Positions 1 through 9,088 of a stretch of 64,000 nucleotides of DNA are shown in pieces. Made by a program: the position numbers and the translations under genes. Where the stretch lies: positions 1 through 64,000 of the forward strand of contig JAFWRM010000036.1 of assembly GCA_017519975.1 (NCBI GenBank), given 5' to 3'. A model generated the notes under the pieces. That model saw nothing but the letters and a program-made list of their open reading frames with translations, made no database searches and was not told the origin of the DNA. Origin of the DNA: Oscillospiraceae bacterium (GTDB lineage: Bacteria > Bacillota > Clostridia > Oscillospirales > Oscillospiraceae). The first letter of the stretch is position 1. Each line of letters begins with the position of its first letter.

Positions 1-93
1 CATGCGGAAACGTAAGGGACTTATAGAATAAAGCTTAGGCGCGGAGGCCGCGAACCATCTGCGCGGTCTCCATGCACCATTTCGCCGGAAGCG

Positions 94-297
94 GTGCACC
101 ACCAGCGGCGGTCTGGCTGCACCAGCCCGCCGGAATATTCAGCCGGCCTGTGGAAAGTATACGGTGACGTGGAAACCGCGGAAAAAACGTTCAGAAAGTA
201 CAGAAAATGCACGGAGCTTCTTGAGAAAAGGATCAGGACCGGCTGCAGTCTGGATATGCTGACAGCGCCGGAACAAGCTCCGGGAAAGGAAGGATAA
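94..297 (+). CDS. possible small protein or gene remnant, function unknown
   Basis: A short open frame with a GTG start ends just before the flavodoxin ribosome binding site. The second half (charged, Lys/Arg/Glu-rich, helix-like, residues about 20-60) reads like genuine protein, whereas the first 20 residues do not. It may be the 3' remnant of a decayed gene whose upstream frame is broken by a stop at position 13. No family is recognised. The rest of positions 1-300 shows no other supported feature. Confidence 0.25.
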   Translation: MHHQRRSGCTSPPEYSAGLWKVYGDVETAEKTFRKYRKCTELLEKRIRTGCSLDMLTAPEQAPGKEG

Positions 298-300
298 AAC

Positions 301-729
301 ATGGGTAAAGTAGCGATCATTTATTGGAGCGGTTCGGGAAACACGGAGGCCATGGCGGCTGAAGTGGCCAACGGCGTGAAGGAGGCGGGCGGGGAGCCTG
401 TCCTTCTGTTTGCCGATCCCGAAAAGCATCAGGAATTGGAAATGGCCGGCTGTGACGCCGTGGCCTTCGGGTGCCCGGCCATGGGCGCGGAGGAATTGGA
501 GGATACGGTCTTTCTCCCCGTATATGAGGCCTGCCGCCCAAAACTCGGCGGAAAGAAGGTCGCCTTTTTCGGGTCCTACGGCTGGGGCGACGGAGAGTGG
601 ATGCGCACGTGGGAGGATCAGGCAAAGGACGCCGGGATCATCCTTGCGTGTGACAGCGTGCTGTGCAACGAAGCGCCGGATGAGGAAGGAGTCGCCGCCT
701 GCCGGGCCCTGGGAAAGACCCTCGTGTGA
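301..729 (+). CDS. flavodoxin (short-chain)
   Basis: Predicted FMN-binding electron carrier of 142 residues, cytoplasmic, serving low-potential redox reactions. The phosphate-binding loop follows the first beta strand (WSGSGNTEAMA, residues 10-20), as expected for flavodoxins. The FMN-contacting 50s loop (FGCPAMGAEELED) and the 90s loop (FGSYGWGDGEWM) are both present, the latter with the aromatic residue that usually stacks on the flavin. Length fits the short-chain class. An AAGGAAGG ribosome binding site precedes the ATG. The gene stands alone, with a terminator downstream. Confidence 0.93.
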   Translation: MGKVAIIYWSGSGNTEAMAAEVANGVKEAGGEPVLLFADPEKHQELEMAGCDAVAFGCPAMGAEELEDTVFLPVYEACRPKLGGKKVAFFGSYGWGDGEWMRTWEDQAKDAGIILACDSVLCNEAPDEEGVAACRALGKTLV

Positions 730-803
730 ACCCGCACGACAGCCGACGCCGTGGGAAGCCCCCTGAGGCGTGACAGGTTCGCAGGTTTTAAAGCGCAATA
801 CGG

Positions 804-838
804 AAAACGGTCGGCAGGACCCCCTGCCGACCGTTTTT
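804..838. terminator. bidirectional rho-independent terminator
   Basis: A 15-bp perfect stem (804-818 with 823-837) is flanked by an A run on the left and a T run on the right. It can therefore stop transcription from both the flavodoxin gene and the convergent lipoprotein gene. Confidence 0.85.
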
Positions 839-936
839 TACATTTTCCACGCATTCTACGCTGCCCTGCAGCGATCCGCCTGCAAAACGCCGTCCCAGCG
901 CTGTTTATTTCCCCGTTCTTCCGTTTTCAGTATTCA

Positions 937-1434
937 TTATTCATTACCTGAACTCGCGGTATACGCCCTCAGGCAGACGTCAAACCCCTCGATATGCTCT
1001 TCTCCGTTGTAGAGCCGCGTCCGCTGCGCCTTCTCAAATCCGTTTTCCGTCATCAGGAACGACCCGTTGTCGGAAATCTGGGAAAAGAACATGGGTTTTC
1101 CGTTTTCCTTCGTCATGTTCTCATCCGTCCCGATCACCAGGTCGTCGCCCTTCAGCGTCAGCACCAGCGCCCCGGCGCCGGCCGGCAGCGGATCGTAGGC
1201 GGCGGGCAGTTCTTCCTCCGCCGGTTCCACCGGATCAGCAGTTTCGGAACTTTCCGGCTCCTCCGCCCCGCCGTTTTTCGCCGGGACCGGCGTTTCATCG
1301 GAGCTTTGTTCCGTGGGCTCTTCCGGAACGGGATCCGCCCCCGGGGAAGGAGCGGCGCCTTGCCCGCAGGAGCATAGCAGCAGAACGCACAGCAGTACGC
1401 AGACGGCCGCAGACAGGTGTTTTTTACATGTCAT
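937..1434 (-). CDS. small secreted lipoprotein, function unknown
   Basis: A 165-residue protein with a lipoprotein signal peptide: two early Lys residues, a hydrophobic core and a lipobox ending at Cys23 (LCSC). A Pro/Glu-rich, low-complexity linker follows (about residues 30-75). The C-terminal part (about 80-165) is compact and beta-rich in character and contains GALVLTLKGDDLVIGTDENM and a Phe-rich strand; it could be a small lipocalin-like or META-like domain, but I do not recognise the family. It should be anchored to the outer face of the membrane. It is monocistronic and faces the flavodoxin gene. Confidence 0.7.
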   Translation of the reverse strand: MTCKKHLSAAVCVLLCVLLLCSCGQGAAPSPGADPVPEEPTEQSSDETPVPAKNGGAEEPESSETADPVEPAEEELPAAYDPLPAGAGALVLTLKGDDLVIGTDENMTKENGKPMFFSQISDNGSFLMTENGFEKAQRTRLYNGEEHIEGFDVCLRAYTASSGNE

Positions 1435-1739
1435 GATGATTCACCTTGTATTGCAAAGTCATATTGGCCCCGGACCGGCATCGAACGGATTCCGGATCAT
1501 CATTGTAACTCATACTTGCTATACAAGAGAAGAACAAGAATGGCACAAGTAATGGACAGAACTATTTGATAAAATGCTTTTTCAAAAAGTGAAAACCATC
1601 TTTGCAGATTAATATAGTATTCATTTATATTGATAATATGGTATTATTCCAACAGAATAGGACTATTAGAATATAACGGCTTTTTTTCATGGATTACAAT
1701 GGCTGGTATGTTGTGACGACAATGTGAGGAGGATTCATC
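1435..1739. other. intergenic boundary: GC drop into the polysaccharide locus
   Basis: This stretch between the divergent lipoprotein and acyltransferase genes has no convincing gene. GC content falls sharply from about position 1540 onwards, marking the left border of the polysaccharide locus. It holds a candidate promoter for the acyltransferase (listed separately). Confidence 0.6.
1602..1631 (+). promoter_or_regulatory. candidate sigma-A promoter for the acyltransferase gene
   Basis: TTGCAG (1602-1607) and TATATT (1626-1631) are separated by 18 bp, about 110 bp before the TTG start of the next gene. The surrounding DNA is AT-rich, so chance matches are likely. Confidence 0.3.
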
Positions 1740-2843
1740 TTGAAAGGACGCAATTACGGAATTGATCTTCTTCGTTTGGTCTCAATGACCTATGTAATTA
1801 TGCTGCATGTGTTGGGGCAAGGCGGTGTGTTAGCTGCAGCCACAACCGGCGTGCAAAAATGTATGGTGTGGTTTTTAGAAGTATTTGCTTTTTGCGCTGT
1901 GGATTGTTTTGCTCTTATAAGCGGATATGTTGGGTTCAGGGATGGAAAAGTAAAACTGAAACTGGCAAATTATCTGACTATCTGGTTTCAGGTAGTCTTC
2001 TATACCCTGCTGATCACAGTTGTTTTTCAGATTGTTTTGCCAGATGCGGTTCATTGGCTTGATTATGTCAAAGCTTTTCTGCCAGTCACAATGAGTACTT
2101 ACTGGTACTTTACTGCATACACGGGGCTGTTTTTTGTCGCTCCTATAATTAACGCCGCCGTTCAGGGACTGGAAGAAACTCAGGCAAAGAGAATCGTAAT
2201 TGTTTTATTTGCAGTGTTTTCTATCTATGCCACGCTCGTACCTAAAGATGTTTTTGCATTGAAGGATGGGTATTCTTTTGTCTGGCTTATCCTAATGTAC
2301 TTCATTGGTGCAGTTATGAAAAAAACCGGTATGCTTTCTGGTGTTTCCTGTCGTGCTGAGATAATCGGGGTACTGCTATTATGTCTGATAGGCGTAGTAT
2401 GGAGACTTTATAGTGGTATTATTAGTGCACAGGTATTTGGAAAACCGGTTGGAACAGAACTATTATTGAACTATGTATCTCCAACAGTTCTCATCGCAGC
2501 GGTGATTCATTTGCTGCTCTTTAAACGGATAGAGGTTTCCCCTGGAATGAAGAAAGCAATTAGTTTTGCCGCGCCGGGGGCCTTTGCCGCTTATATAATC
2601 AATACAAATCCTTTTATATGGGAGTATTGTATGAAATCACGCTTTGAAGCTCTTGTGAATTACCCAACATATCTGATGCCCGTTATAGTAATTGGGTTTT
2701 CTGTGATATTTGTGCTGCTATCCGTAACAATGGACGGGATGCGCCGCTGGATTTTCCATATTCTTAGAATTGAGAGATTACCGGCATTTATAGATGATAG
2801 AATCCACAGCCTTTTTGCACATATTCATTTGGCCTCTTCTTGA
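1740..2843 (+). CDS. membrane acyltransferase (acyltransferase 3 family)
   Basis: Predicted integral membrane O-acyltransferase of the Acyl_transf_3/OafA type, 367 residues with about ten hydrophobic segments. The family's R-X10-H motif lies in the first segment (Arg12 and His23). Such proteins transfer acetyl or other acyl groups from the cytoplasmic to the outer face, onto sugars of surface polysaccharides. The start is TTG, preceded by GAGGAGG at good spacing. It is the first gene of the low-GC polysaccharide locus and is separated from the next gene by about 320 bp of AT-rich DNA. The acyl donor and target sugar cannot be read from sequence. Confidence 0.85.
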   Translation: MKGRNYGIDLLRLVSMTYVIMLHVLGQGGVLAAATTGVQKCMVWFLEVFAFCAVDCFALISGYVGFRDGKVKLKLANYLTIWFQVVFYTLLITVVFQIVLPDAVHWLDYVKAFLPVTMSTYWYFTAYTGLFFVAPIINAAVQGLEETQAKRIVIVLFAVFSIYATLVPKDVFALKDGYSFVWLILMYFIGAVMKKTGMLSGVSCRAEIIGVLLLCLIGVVWRLYSGIISAQVFGKPVGTELLLNYVSPTVLIAAVIHLLLFKRIEVSPGMKKAISFAAPGAFAAYIINTNPFIWEYCMKSRFEALVNYPTYLMPVIVIGFSVIFVLLSVTMDGMRRWIFHILRIERLPAFIDDRIHSLFAHIHLASS

Positions 2844-3162
2844 CAATCTGATACTGATTCCGAAGAGTGAATGCAAAGTCCCAATGGAAATGGCACAGTA
2901 ATTGCTTTTTAAGAGTTACTATGGCAGTATTATTCTCGACCATTATACCGTGATACTCCTAAGGCGATGTTTAGACTTTTTGTTGTATAACACATCTGCA
3001 TTAATGAAACAAGTACAGATGGTTCTAGAGAAAGTATGGATTATAATTATTCTATTGGCAGATTGTATTGGCCTTTGATAACAGTATTATAATGATTACG
3101 TAAAAAATGCTTGATTTCAAGAAGTACCATTTATTATATTGTTCACAGGAAGGCGATTTAAA
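2844..3162. other. AT-rich intergenic region
   Basis: No gene is seen. A TATAAT box at 3088-3093 could serve the downstream gene, but a well-spaced -35 is not evident (TTGTAT at 3063-3068 gives a long 19-bp spacer). Confidence 0.4.
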
Positions 3163-3900
3163 GTGCTTAGTTATATTATTAGACTTGATGATGCAACTCC
3201 CAAGATGAACCATAATGGTTGGCAAGAAGTAGAGAGCATACTTGATCGCTATGATGTAAAACCGATTGTCGGCATTATCCCAGACAGTAGTGATCCGTTA
3301 TTCTGTTGGGAGGAAGATCCTCGTTTTTGGACTGAAACTGTCCAACGGTGGATAGCTAAGGGGTGGACGATTGCCCAACATGGGTATCATCATGTGTACC
3401 ATCCGTGCAAAGATGGTTCTCATTCTGAGTTTTCCGATCTTTCCTATGAAGAACAGATGTTTAGAATCAAGACCGGATATGAGGTTATGGTTAATAAGGG
3501 ATGTCAGCCATCATGCTTTTTTGCTCCGGGGCATACATTTGATAATACAACGATAGATGTTTGCAGAGATTTTGGACGGTTTGACTTTATTTCTGATGGA
3601 TACGCACTATATCCATATCAGGAAAAAGGAATGTTGTTTTTTCCAAGCATTTTTGATACGCCCCACCGTATTCTGCCCTTTGGCGTATATACGTTTATAC
3701 TGCATCCAAGTTTTACGAAGCAATCTGCATTTTCCCAATTAGACCGTTTTATTTCAAGTAATCGAAAGAGTTTTAGTAGTGCTACTGAAGTTTTGTTACG
3801 CTGTAATAAAATGAGAGAAAAAAGCGCGATAGAGAAAACAATACATCCGACAATTACAACCCTCAGAAAAATTAGAAAGATGTTATTGATTGGTAGATAG
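3163..3900 (+). CDS. DUF2334-like polysaccharide deacetylase-fold protein
   Basis: A 245-residue protein resembling the NodB-like/DUF2334 carbohydrate deacetylases. The N-terminal strand ends in an Asp pair (RLDDATPK), there is a HGYHH histidine motif (Zn-binding H-x3-H type) near residue 77, then FFAPGHTFD, and a late HPS motif. These are the expected metal and catalytic elements. It would remove an acetyl group from a sugar, probably in the surface-polysaccharide pathway. A GTG start at 3163 is chosen because AGGAAGG precedes it at normal distance; an in-frame TTG at 3139 lacks a site. There is no signal peptide, so it probably acts in the cytoplasm. Confidence 0.75.
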   Translation: MLSYIIRLDDATPKMNHNGWQEVESILDRYDVKPIVGIIPDSSDPLFCWEEDPRFWTETVQRWIAKGWTIAQHGYHHVYHPCKDGSHSEFSDLSYEEQMFRIKTGYEVMVNKGCQPSCFFAPGHTFDNTTIDVCRDFGRFDFISDGYALYPYQEKGMLFFPSIFDTPHRILPFGVYTFILHPSFTKQSAFSQLDRFISSNRKSFSSATEVLLRCNKMREKSAIEKTIHPTITTLRKIRKMLLIGR

Positions 3901-4277
3901 TACTAAGGATTATTCTTTAGGCTCTGCGTATAGAAGCAATTATGCAATAAGAATCCCCTCAACAGGCGGTTATTCTGCTCAGTCGAGACACATTTCTATA
4001 TTAGTTTCTTATACAATTATGTAGAGTAGTAGTGAATCTTCATTTTTGAGTACTACTCTAATCAAATATACACTCATTTCATATTCTGGTTGCAGATTCC
4101 TTATAAATGCTGTGGGGAGATATCATTCCTCATAAACTGTAAACCTGTTTTCTTGCTTAAAACAAAAATAAGATTTCTCTATGCGAAACTTCCCAGAGAC
4201 ACTTTATACTACTTATGACATTTATTATTTGATACATTCATCATCCAGATGAAGCCATAATCAAGAAGAGGTAAAGA
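3901..4277. other. AT-rich intergenic region with no gene seen
   Basis: This 377-bp stretch has stops in all frames. No strong hairpin terminator or well-spaced promoter was seen. It may be a scar from recombination within the polysaccharide locus. Confidence 0.5.
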
Positions 4278-5459
4278 ATGAAAGAATGTAGTACGTCAAA
4301 AACGAGAATCAGGAGGAAGAAGATTCTCTTCATTAATAGTCATCTTAGGGTTGGTGGTTGTGAACGGTCCCTTATGGATTTGGTTAATCATTTGGATTAT
4401 AGTCATTATCAGGTCGATTTGCTACTATTGGAACGACAGCATGATTATCTTGAGCAAATTAATAAGGAAGTGCATATCATACAGTGCCCGATTGAAAATT
4501 CGTTTGGCAGTTTTGGACATGTTATTGCCAGAAGTATAAAAAAAAGAGACTGGTTCTCTCTGCGTTTTCGGCTTATTAACAGTATTGCAGCAAGAACCCA
4601 TTCTTCTTTTATCTCCCATGCTAGACAATTGTTGACTGGACTTGAGAAACAATATGATCTCGTTGTGGCTTATCGCCCAGGGATATGTTCTGATCTTGCT
4701 GCGTTTGCTATAAAAGCAAACAAAAGGATCACTTGGTGGCATCATGGTGAGTTTTTTGATTTTGGTCATATCGAGCTATCTTATAAAATGATGGATTATA
4801 TTGTTGCAGTATCAGATAGCAGTGCAGATATCGTTCGAAGCCATTATCCCCAATTCAAAGATAAAGTCAGAATTATACCCAATATGGTCTGTAAGGAAGA
4901 GCTGCTCCAAGAATCAGAAAAATATGCCCCCCCTGCTTCTAATGGACTGAGCATTGTTACAGTGGGAAGAATGTCCCATGAAAAAAATATCCCATTGTGT
5001 ATTCAAATTGCGAGAGTATTAACTGATAGAAACATTAAATATACTTGGAATATTATTGGAGATGGAGAAGAATATGACACTGTTTGGACGGCAATAAAAG
5101 AAAGCAAATTAGAGAATCGTGTTATTTTGCACGGTGCAGTGAGCAATCCATATCCGTATATGAAAACGGCAGATATTCTGGTTCATCCTTCACGGGTAGA
5201 ATCGCAGGGCCTGACTATTTTAGAGGCGATAGCCTTATCTACGCCAGTTGTGTTGGTAAAATCAAATGGCCCCATGGAGTATATCGAGGACAGGAAGACT
5301 GGATTTCTAGTCAATGAGGATCCAGAAGAAATAGCTGATGTTATCGAAGATATTTATAATGGAACGGTAGACGGAGTCGTTATTGCTAAAAACGCAATAC
5401 AGGTATTACAGGCTTTTGACCCATCCAATATTGTTCATAAATTTGAAGAGCTAATATAA
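4278..5459 (+). CDS. family 4 glycosyltransferase
   Basis: GT-B fold glycosyltransferase, 393 residues, predicted to add a sugar to a lipid-linked oligosaccharide at the inner membrane face. The N-terminal Rossmann half begins with KKILFINSHLRVGGCERSL, which has the family's GG-x-E-R/S acceptor loop. The C-terminal half has VGRMSHEKNIPLCI, HGAVSNPYPYMKTADILVHPS and the donor-binding E-x7-E region (ESQGLTILEAIA). RBS GAAGAGG. It is followed after 10 bp by the epimerase gene, so the two are probably co-transcribed. It is similar in layout to the glycosyltransferase at 16437-17636. Confidence 0.9.
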   Translation: MKECSTSKTRIRRKKILFINSHLRVGGCERSLMDLVNHLDYSHYQVDLLLLERQHDYLEQINKEVHIIQCPIENSFGSFGHVIARSIKKRDWFSLRFRLINSIAARTHSSFISHARQLLTGLEKQYDLVVAYRPGICSDLAAFAIKANKRITWWHHGEFFDFGHIELSYKMMDYIVAVSDSSADIVRSHYPQFKDKVRIIPNMVCKEELLQESEKYAPPASNGLSIVTVGRMSHEKNIPLCIQIARVLTDRNIKYTWNIIGDGEEYDTVWTAIKESKLENRVILHGAVSNPYPYMKTADILVHPSRVESQGLTILEAIALSTPVVLVKSNGPMEYIEDRKTGFLVNEDPEEIADVIEDIYNGTVDGVVIAKNAIQVLQAFDPSNIVHKFEELI

Positions 5460-5469
5460 AAGGTAACCT

Positions 5470-6564
5470 ATGAGAAGAATATTACTAGTTTTTGGTACCA
5501 GGCCGGAAGCCATTAAAATGTGCCCGTTGGTCAAGGAACTGAAGCAGCGTGACACCATGAATATCAAAGTCTGTGTTACAGGTCAACACCGGGAAATGCT
5601 GGACGCTGTTCTGCAAGTATTTCAGGTCGTACCCGATTATGATCTGGCGATTATGAAACAGGGGCAGTCACTGTTTGATACTACAGAAACCATACTGTCC
5701 AGAATGAAGAACATTCTGGATAATGCCAAACCTGATCTCGTATTGGTCCATGGGGACACAACCACCGCTTTTGTGGCTGCATTGGCTTGCTTCTATCTGC
5801 AGATTCCTGTAGGGCACGTAGAGGCGGGGTTGCGCACCTATGATCTGACAGCGCCATTCCCAGAGGAATTCAACCGGCAGGCAATCGGTCTTATCAGCCG
5901 TTACCATTTTGCCCCTACGGAACGTGCCAGACAGAACTTGCTGAACGAAGGAAAAGACCCTTCATCTATTTATGTGACCGGTAATACCGTAATCGACGCG
6001 CTGAAGACTACGGTGAGGAAAGATTATGCCCATCCCGAACTGGAATGGGCTAAGGGAAGTCGGCTGATATTGATCACGGCTCATCGGCGTGAGAATCTTG
6101 GTGAACCGATGCGCCAAATGTTCCGGGCCATCCGGATGGTACTGGATGAGCATCCGGATGTGAAGGCCATCTACCCCATACATCTGAACCCCATAGTACG
6201 CAAAACTGCGTATGAAATCCTTGGCGGTGAGGACCGGCTGCACATCATTGAACCGCTGGACGTGCTGGATTTTCATAATTTCATGGCCCGCAGCTATCTT
6301 ATTCTGACGGATTCCGGCGGCATTCAGGAGGAAGCCCCTTCCCTTGGCATTCCTGTTCTGGTCATGCGCAATACTACTGAACGACCAGAGGGCGTAGCGG
6401 CGGGCACTCTTAAGCTGACAGGTACCAGCGAAGCGTCCATCTATTCATGCTTCACTCAGTTACTGGAAGATGAGACCGAATACATGAAAATGAAGCATAC
6501 GGCTAACCCGTACGGTGATGGAACGGCATGTAGGCAAATAGCAGATGTCATAGAAATGGTTTAA
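5470..6564 (+). CDS. wecB: UDP-N-acetylglucosamine 2-epimerase (non-hydrolysing)
   Basis: Interconverts UDP-GlcNAc and UDP-ManNAc, giving ManNAc donors for capsule or wall polysaccharide. The 364 residues show all family signatures: GTRPEAIKMCPLV at the N-terminus, VHGDTTT, HVEAGLRTYD, PEEFNRQ, ITAHRREN, and the C-terminal TDSGGIQEEAPSLG donor-binding loop. Length is normal. Its GC content is higher than in the genes on either side, a sign of mosaic assembly. No UDP-ManNAc dehydrogenase (wecC) is present in the window, so the product is used as ManNAc or processed elsewhere. Confidence 0.95.
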   Translation: MRRILLVFGTRPEAIKMCPLVKELKQRDTMNIKVCVTGQHREMLDAVLQVFQVVPDYDLAIMKQGQSLFDTTETILSRMKNILDNAKPDLVLVHGDTTTAFVAALACFYLQIPVGHVEAGLRTYDLTAPFPEEFNRQAIGLISRYHFAPTERARQNLLNEGKDPSSIYVTGNTVIDALKTTVRKDYAHPELEWAKGSRLILITAHRRENLGEPMRQMFRAIRMVLDEHPDVKAIYPIHLNPIVRKTAYEILGGEDRLHIIEPLDVLDFHNFMARSYLILTDSGGIQEEAPSLGIPVLVMRNTTERPEGVAAGTLKLTGTSEASIYSCFTQLLEDETEYMKMKHTANPYGDGTACRQIADVIEMV

Positions 6565-6643
6565 TACATTAAGAACAGGCAGAGAAAAGTTCTCATTATT
6601 AAGAACGGACCCCAGAAAATATGAGTAATTCAGGAGAATTCCA

Positions 6644-7183
6644 ATGTCAATAAAGCATAGGTTGAAGTTGGTTTATCAAAAGTATATCAAGAAGATGTCA
6701 AATAGTGAAATAATCATAGCGCATCTTAGACGAATAGGGACATCTGTGGGAGAGAGATGTTATATATATTCCAATAACTTGGAGACAAGCGAACCTTATC
6801 TGGTTTTCATTGGAAATGATGTGACTATTGCAGAGGGAGTAAGGTTTACAACTCACGACGACTCAGTTGAAGCTTATTATCGAAAAGATACATTGATCGT
6901 TGGACGAATTACAATTGGGAATAATTGTTTTCTTGGAAGTAATTGCATAGTTTTGCCAGGAGTTACATTAGCTGACAAGTGTATTGTCGGGGCAGGAAGC
7001 GTAATAACCAAAAGCTTTATGGAGGAAGGTACTGTTATTGCAGGGTGTCCAGCAAGAGAAATAAGTAAAGTCAATGACTTATATAGGAAAAATGAGAAAT
7101 ATATAGTGGAGACTTCAGGGATGGACTATCACAGGAGAAAAGAGTATTTCCTTACACATCCTGAAGTATTGAAAAAGGTGTGA
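6644..7183 (+). CDS. left-handed beta-helix O-acetyltransferase
   Basis: A 179-residue hexapeptide-repeat acyltransferase of the maltose/serine O-acetyltransferase type. Repeats run from about residue 45 to 145 (VFIGNDVTIAEGV, RITIGNNCFLGSNCIVLPGVTL, CIVGAGSVI), with the typical closing coil (VIAGCPAREI). The active-site His is in TTHDDS. It probably acetylates a sugar of the polysaccharide using acetyl-CoA, in the cytoplasm as a trimer. It is the last plus-strand gene of the locus and converges on the minus-strand operon at 7247. A related enzyme is encoded at 14603-15154. Confidence 0.87.
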   Translation: MSIKHRLKLVYQKYIKKMSNSEIIIAHLRRIGTSVGERCYIYSNNLETSEPYLVFIGNDVTIAEGVRFTTHDDSVEAYYRKDTLIVGRITIGNNCFLGSNCIVLPGVTLADKCIVGAGSVITKSFMEEGTVIAGCPAREISKVNDLYRKNEKYIVETSGMDYHRRKEYFLTHPEVLKKV

Positions 7184-7246
7184 TTATTGGTAAGATTAAG
7201 ATAAGGAGAATCGATATCTCCCAGGAACAAGGGCTTATACTTTGAA

Positions 7247-7723
7247 CTACTTAGCATTTTGCTCGTCAGTTACGACCTGCTTGAACAGATAGAACCGCTG
7301 AATCGTATAGTTGAGCCCTATGAAGATGATCAGGCCGACCGCCATTGCCACGTTTTCCTGCACCTTTACATCTGCCCCTGACAGGATCCTGCGCATCAGC
7401 GGTTTGGCAATGCCGTAACCCATCAAGTAGCAGAAGCAGATGTTCAGAATATATTTGATTACGATCTTCCAGTTTCTTGTTCTGTTCTTAAAGGTAAAAT
7501 TCTTGTTTAGAAAATACCCTGTGGTAGCGCCGGCAATGTGGTTGCAGGCAGCGGAGATCCAGTAGGGGACGCCAAACACGTTATAGAACAGGAACATGAT
7601 CCCAGCGCCGACCGCCGTGTTGATGCACCCTACGATGGCATATTTCCAGAAAGTGATGTCAAACAGGGTGCCGAAAAAGCTTTTGAGGAAAGATTTCATG
7701 GTATCAACTCTATTCGTAGCCAT
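7247..7723 (-). CDS. GtrA family membrane protein, copy 1
   Basis: A 158-residue protein with four hydrophobic segments and the GtrA signature (FWKYAIVGCINTAVGAG, then YFLNKNFTFK and GLNYTIQRFYLFK). GtrA proteins are thought to flip polyprenyl-linked glucose or other sugars for modification of surface glycans. It lies directly downstream of a second GtrA gene, and the two proteins clearly align over their full length, so this is a tandem duplication. The start could also be the ATG at 7699, which begins nearer the usual family start. It is the last gene of the minus-strand operon. Confidence 0.87.
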   Translation of the reverse strand: MATNRVDTMKSFLKSFFGTLFDITFWKYAIVGCINTAVGAGIMFLFYNVFGVPYWISAACNHIAGATTGYFLNKNFTFKNRTRNWKIVIKYILNICFCYLMGYGIAKPLMRRILSGADVKVQENVAMAVGLIIFIGLNYTIQRFYLFKQVVTDEQNAK

Positions 7724-7740
7724 GCGACGGCATGACAGGT

Positions 7741-8154
7741 TTATTCTTTGTTTTTCTTAAAGACGATAAATCGCTGACTGAGATAATTCAGCCCGACAAA
7801 TATACACATTCCGACAAGCATGGCTATGTTTTCCTGAAGATTCTTACTCTGCCCCTCCAGAATACGAACTGCCAGCGGCTTTGCTATTCCATATGCGATC
7901 AGGTAACACACAGCAATATTGATGATGAATTTCAGAATCACTTTCCAGTTATACCCTTTGTGCTGGAAAGTGAAATTTTTATTCAGGAAAAAACTCACGA
8001 TGCTGCCAATCACATAATTTGCGGCAGAGGAGATCCAATAACTGCAATGAAATACATTATAAAGGAGAAACATGATCCCGGAACCAATGGCAGTATTCAC
8101 GAGGCCAACCAGGATAAACTTCCAGAAGGTTCTATCAAATAGTTTTTTGATCAT
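7741..8154 (-). CDS. GtrA family membrane protein, copy 2
   Basis: About 137 residues from the start MIKKLFDRTFWKF. Four membrane segments and the same signatures as copy 1 are present (LVGLVNTAIGSG, FFLNKNFTFQ, GLNYLSQRFIVFK). The open frame extends further upstream, but this start matches the family and keeps the overlap with the preceding glycosyltransferase gene to 20 bp. With that glycosyltransferase and the large membrane protein at 9085-10623 it forms a gtrA-gtrB-gtrX-like cassette. Confidence 0.85.
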   Translation of the reverse strand: MIKKLFDRTFWKFILVGLVNTAIGSGIMFLLYNVFHCSYWISSAANYVIGSIVSFFLNKNFTFQHKGYNWKVILKFIINIAVCYLIAYGIAKPLAVRILEGQSKNLQENIAMLVGMCIFVGLNYLSQRFIVFKKNKE

Positions 8155-9088
8155 TTCCTTGCCTCGTTGAAACTCCGCACGTGGAAGAAATAATATATCG
8201 CGGGCGCCCTTTGACTTCCTCAAAAATCCTGGCGATATAATACCCGATAATACCCAGACTGATCATGATCATGCTCCCGATAAAAGCAATGATCAGAATT
8301 ACTGTTGTGAAGCCGGGATACGCAACTCCAGTTATTTTCTGTATGAGAGCGATCACTGCAAATACCAGGGCAACCACAAAAGTGACACCTCCAAGCAGCG
8401 TTATAAACTGCATGGGGGCAGTGGAGAAGGAAGTTATATTATTCACCGCATATTTTATCAGGCCAGAGGTGGACCACTTGGACTCTCCGGCCATGCGTTC
8501 CTGCACATCGTAGGAAACGGATGTAGTTTTAAATCCGATCCAGGAGGAAAGTGCCCGAAAAAAAGCACCTTGTTCCCGCATGTTCACCAGAACGTCTACT
8601 GCTCTGCGATCCAACAGCTTGAAATCTGAAGCATTTGCCATATCTATGCCGGATGCCTTGCTGATAATAGCATAAAAGGTCTTTGAGGCAAAAGAATAAG
8701 AACCGGATTCCTTGCCGCGAGAAGATTTCTGCCCTTCAACGATCTCATACCCCTGTTCCCACAGATGATACATTTCTATTATTTTCTCCGGAGGATGCTG
8801 CAGATCACAGTCTATGACTACGCAGCAATCACCATGAGATTCTGTCAGTCCCGCAAGGATAGCGGCCTCTTTCCCAAAATTCCGGGAGAAATGGGCTCCG
8901 CGAATCGAAGGATCTGCAACAGAAAGCTCAGAGATTAGTTTCCAGGTATTATCCTTGGATCCATCATCTACAAACAACAGCTCATATTGTATCTGTGCTT
9001 CACGTAGAAGGGAAGAGATGCGGTCAGATGTGATGGAAATCATGTCCTCCTCGTTATAGGAGGGGATGATGACTGTCAAGAGACTCAT
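8135..9088 (-). CDS. GtrB/DPM1-like family 2 glycosyltransferase
   Basis: Predicted polyprenyl-phosphate sugar synthase of 317 residues: it transfers a sugar from a nucleotide donor to undecaprenyl phosphate. The N-terminal GT-A domain has TVIIPSYNEEDM, FVDDGSKDNTW, the DCDLQHPPE metal-binding motif (DXD equivalent) and an SKW(S) motif near residue 205. Two C-terminal membrane helices (about 225-300) match bactoprenol glucosyltransferases such as GtrB. It overlaps the upstream membrane-protein gene by 4 bp and the GtrA copy 2 gene by 20 bp, indicating translational coupling. Confidence 0.92.
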   Translation of the reverse strand: MSLLTVIIPSYNEEDMISITSDRISSLLREAQIQYELLFVDDGSKDNTWKLISELSVADPSIRGAHFSRNFGKEAAILAGLTESHGDCCVVIDCDLQHPPEKIIEMYHLWEQGYEIVEGQKSSRGKESGSYSFASKTFYAIISKASGIDMANASDFKLLDRRAVDVLVNMREQGAFFRALSSWIGFKTTSVSYDVQERMAGESKWSTSGLIKYAVNNITSFSTAPMQFITLLGGVTFVVALVFAVIALIQKITGVAYPGFTTVILIIAFIGSMIMISLGIIGYYIARIFEEVKGRPRYIISSTCGVSTRQGNDQKTI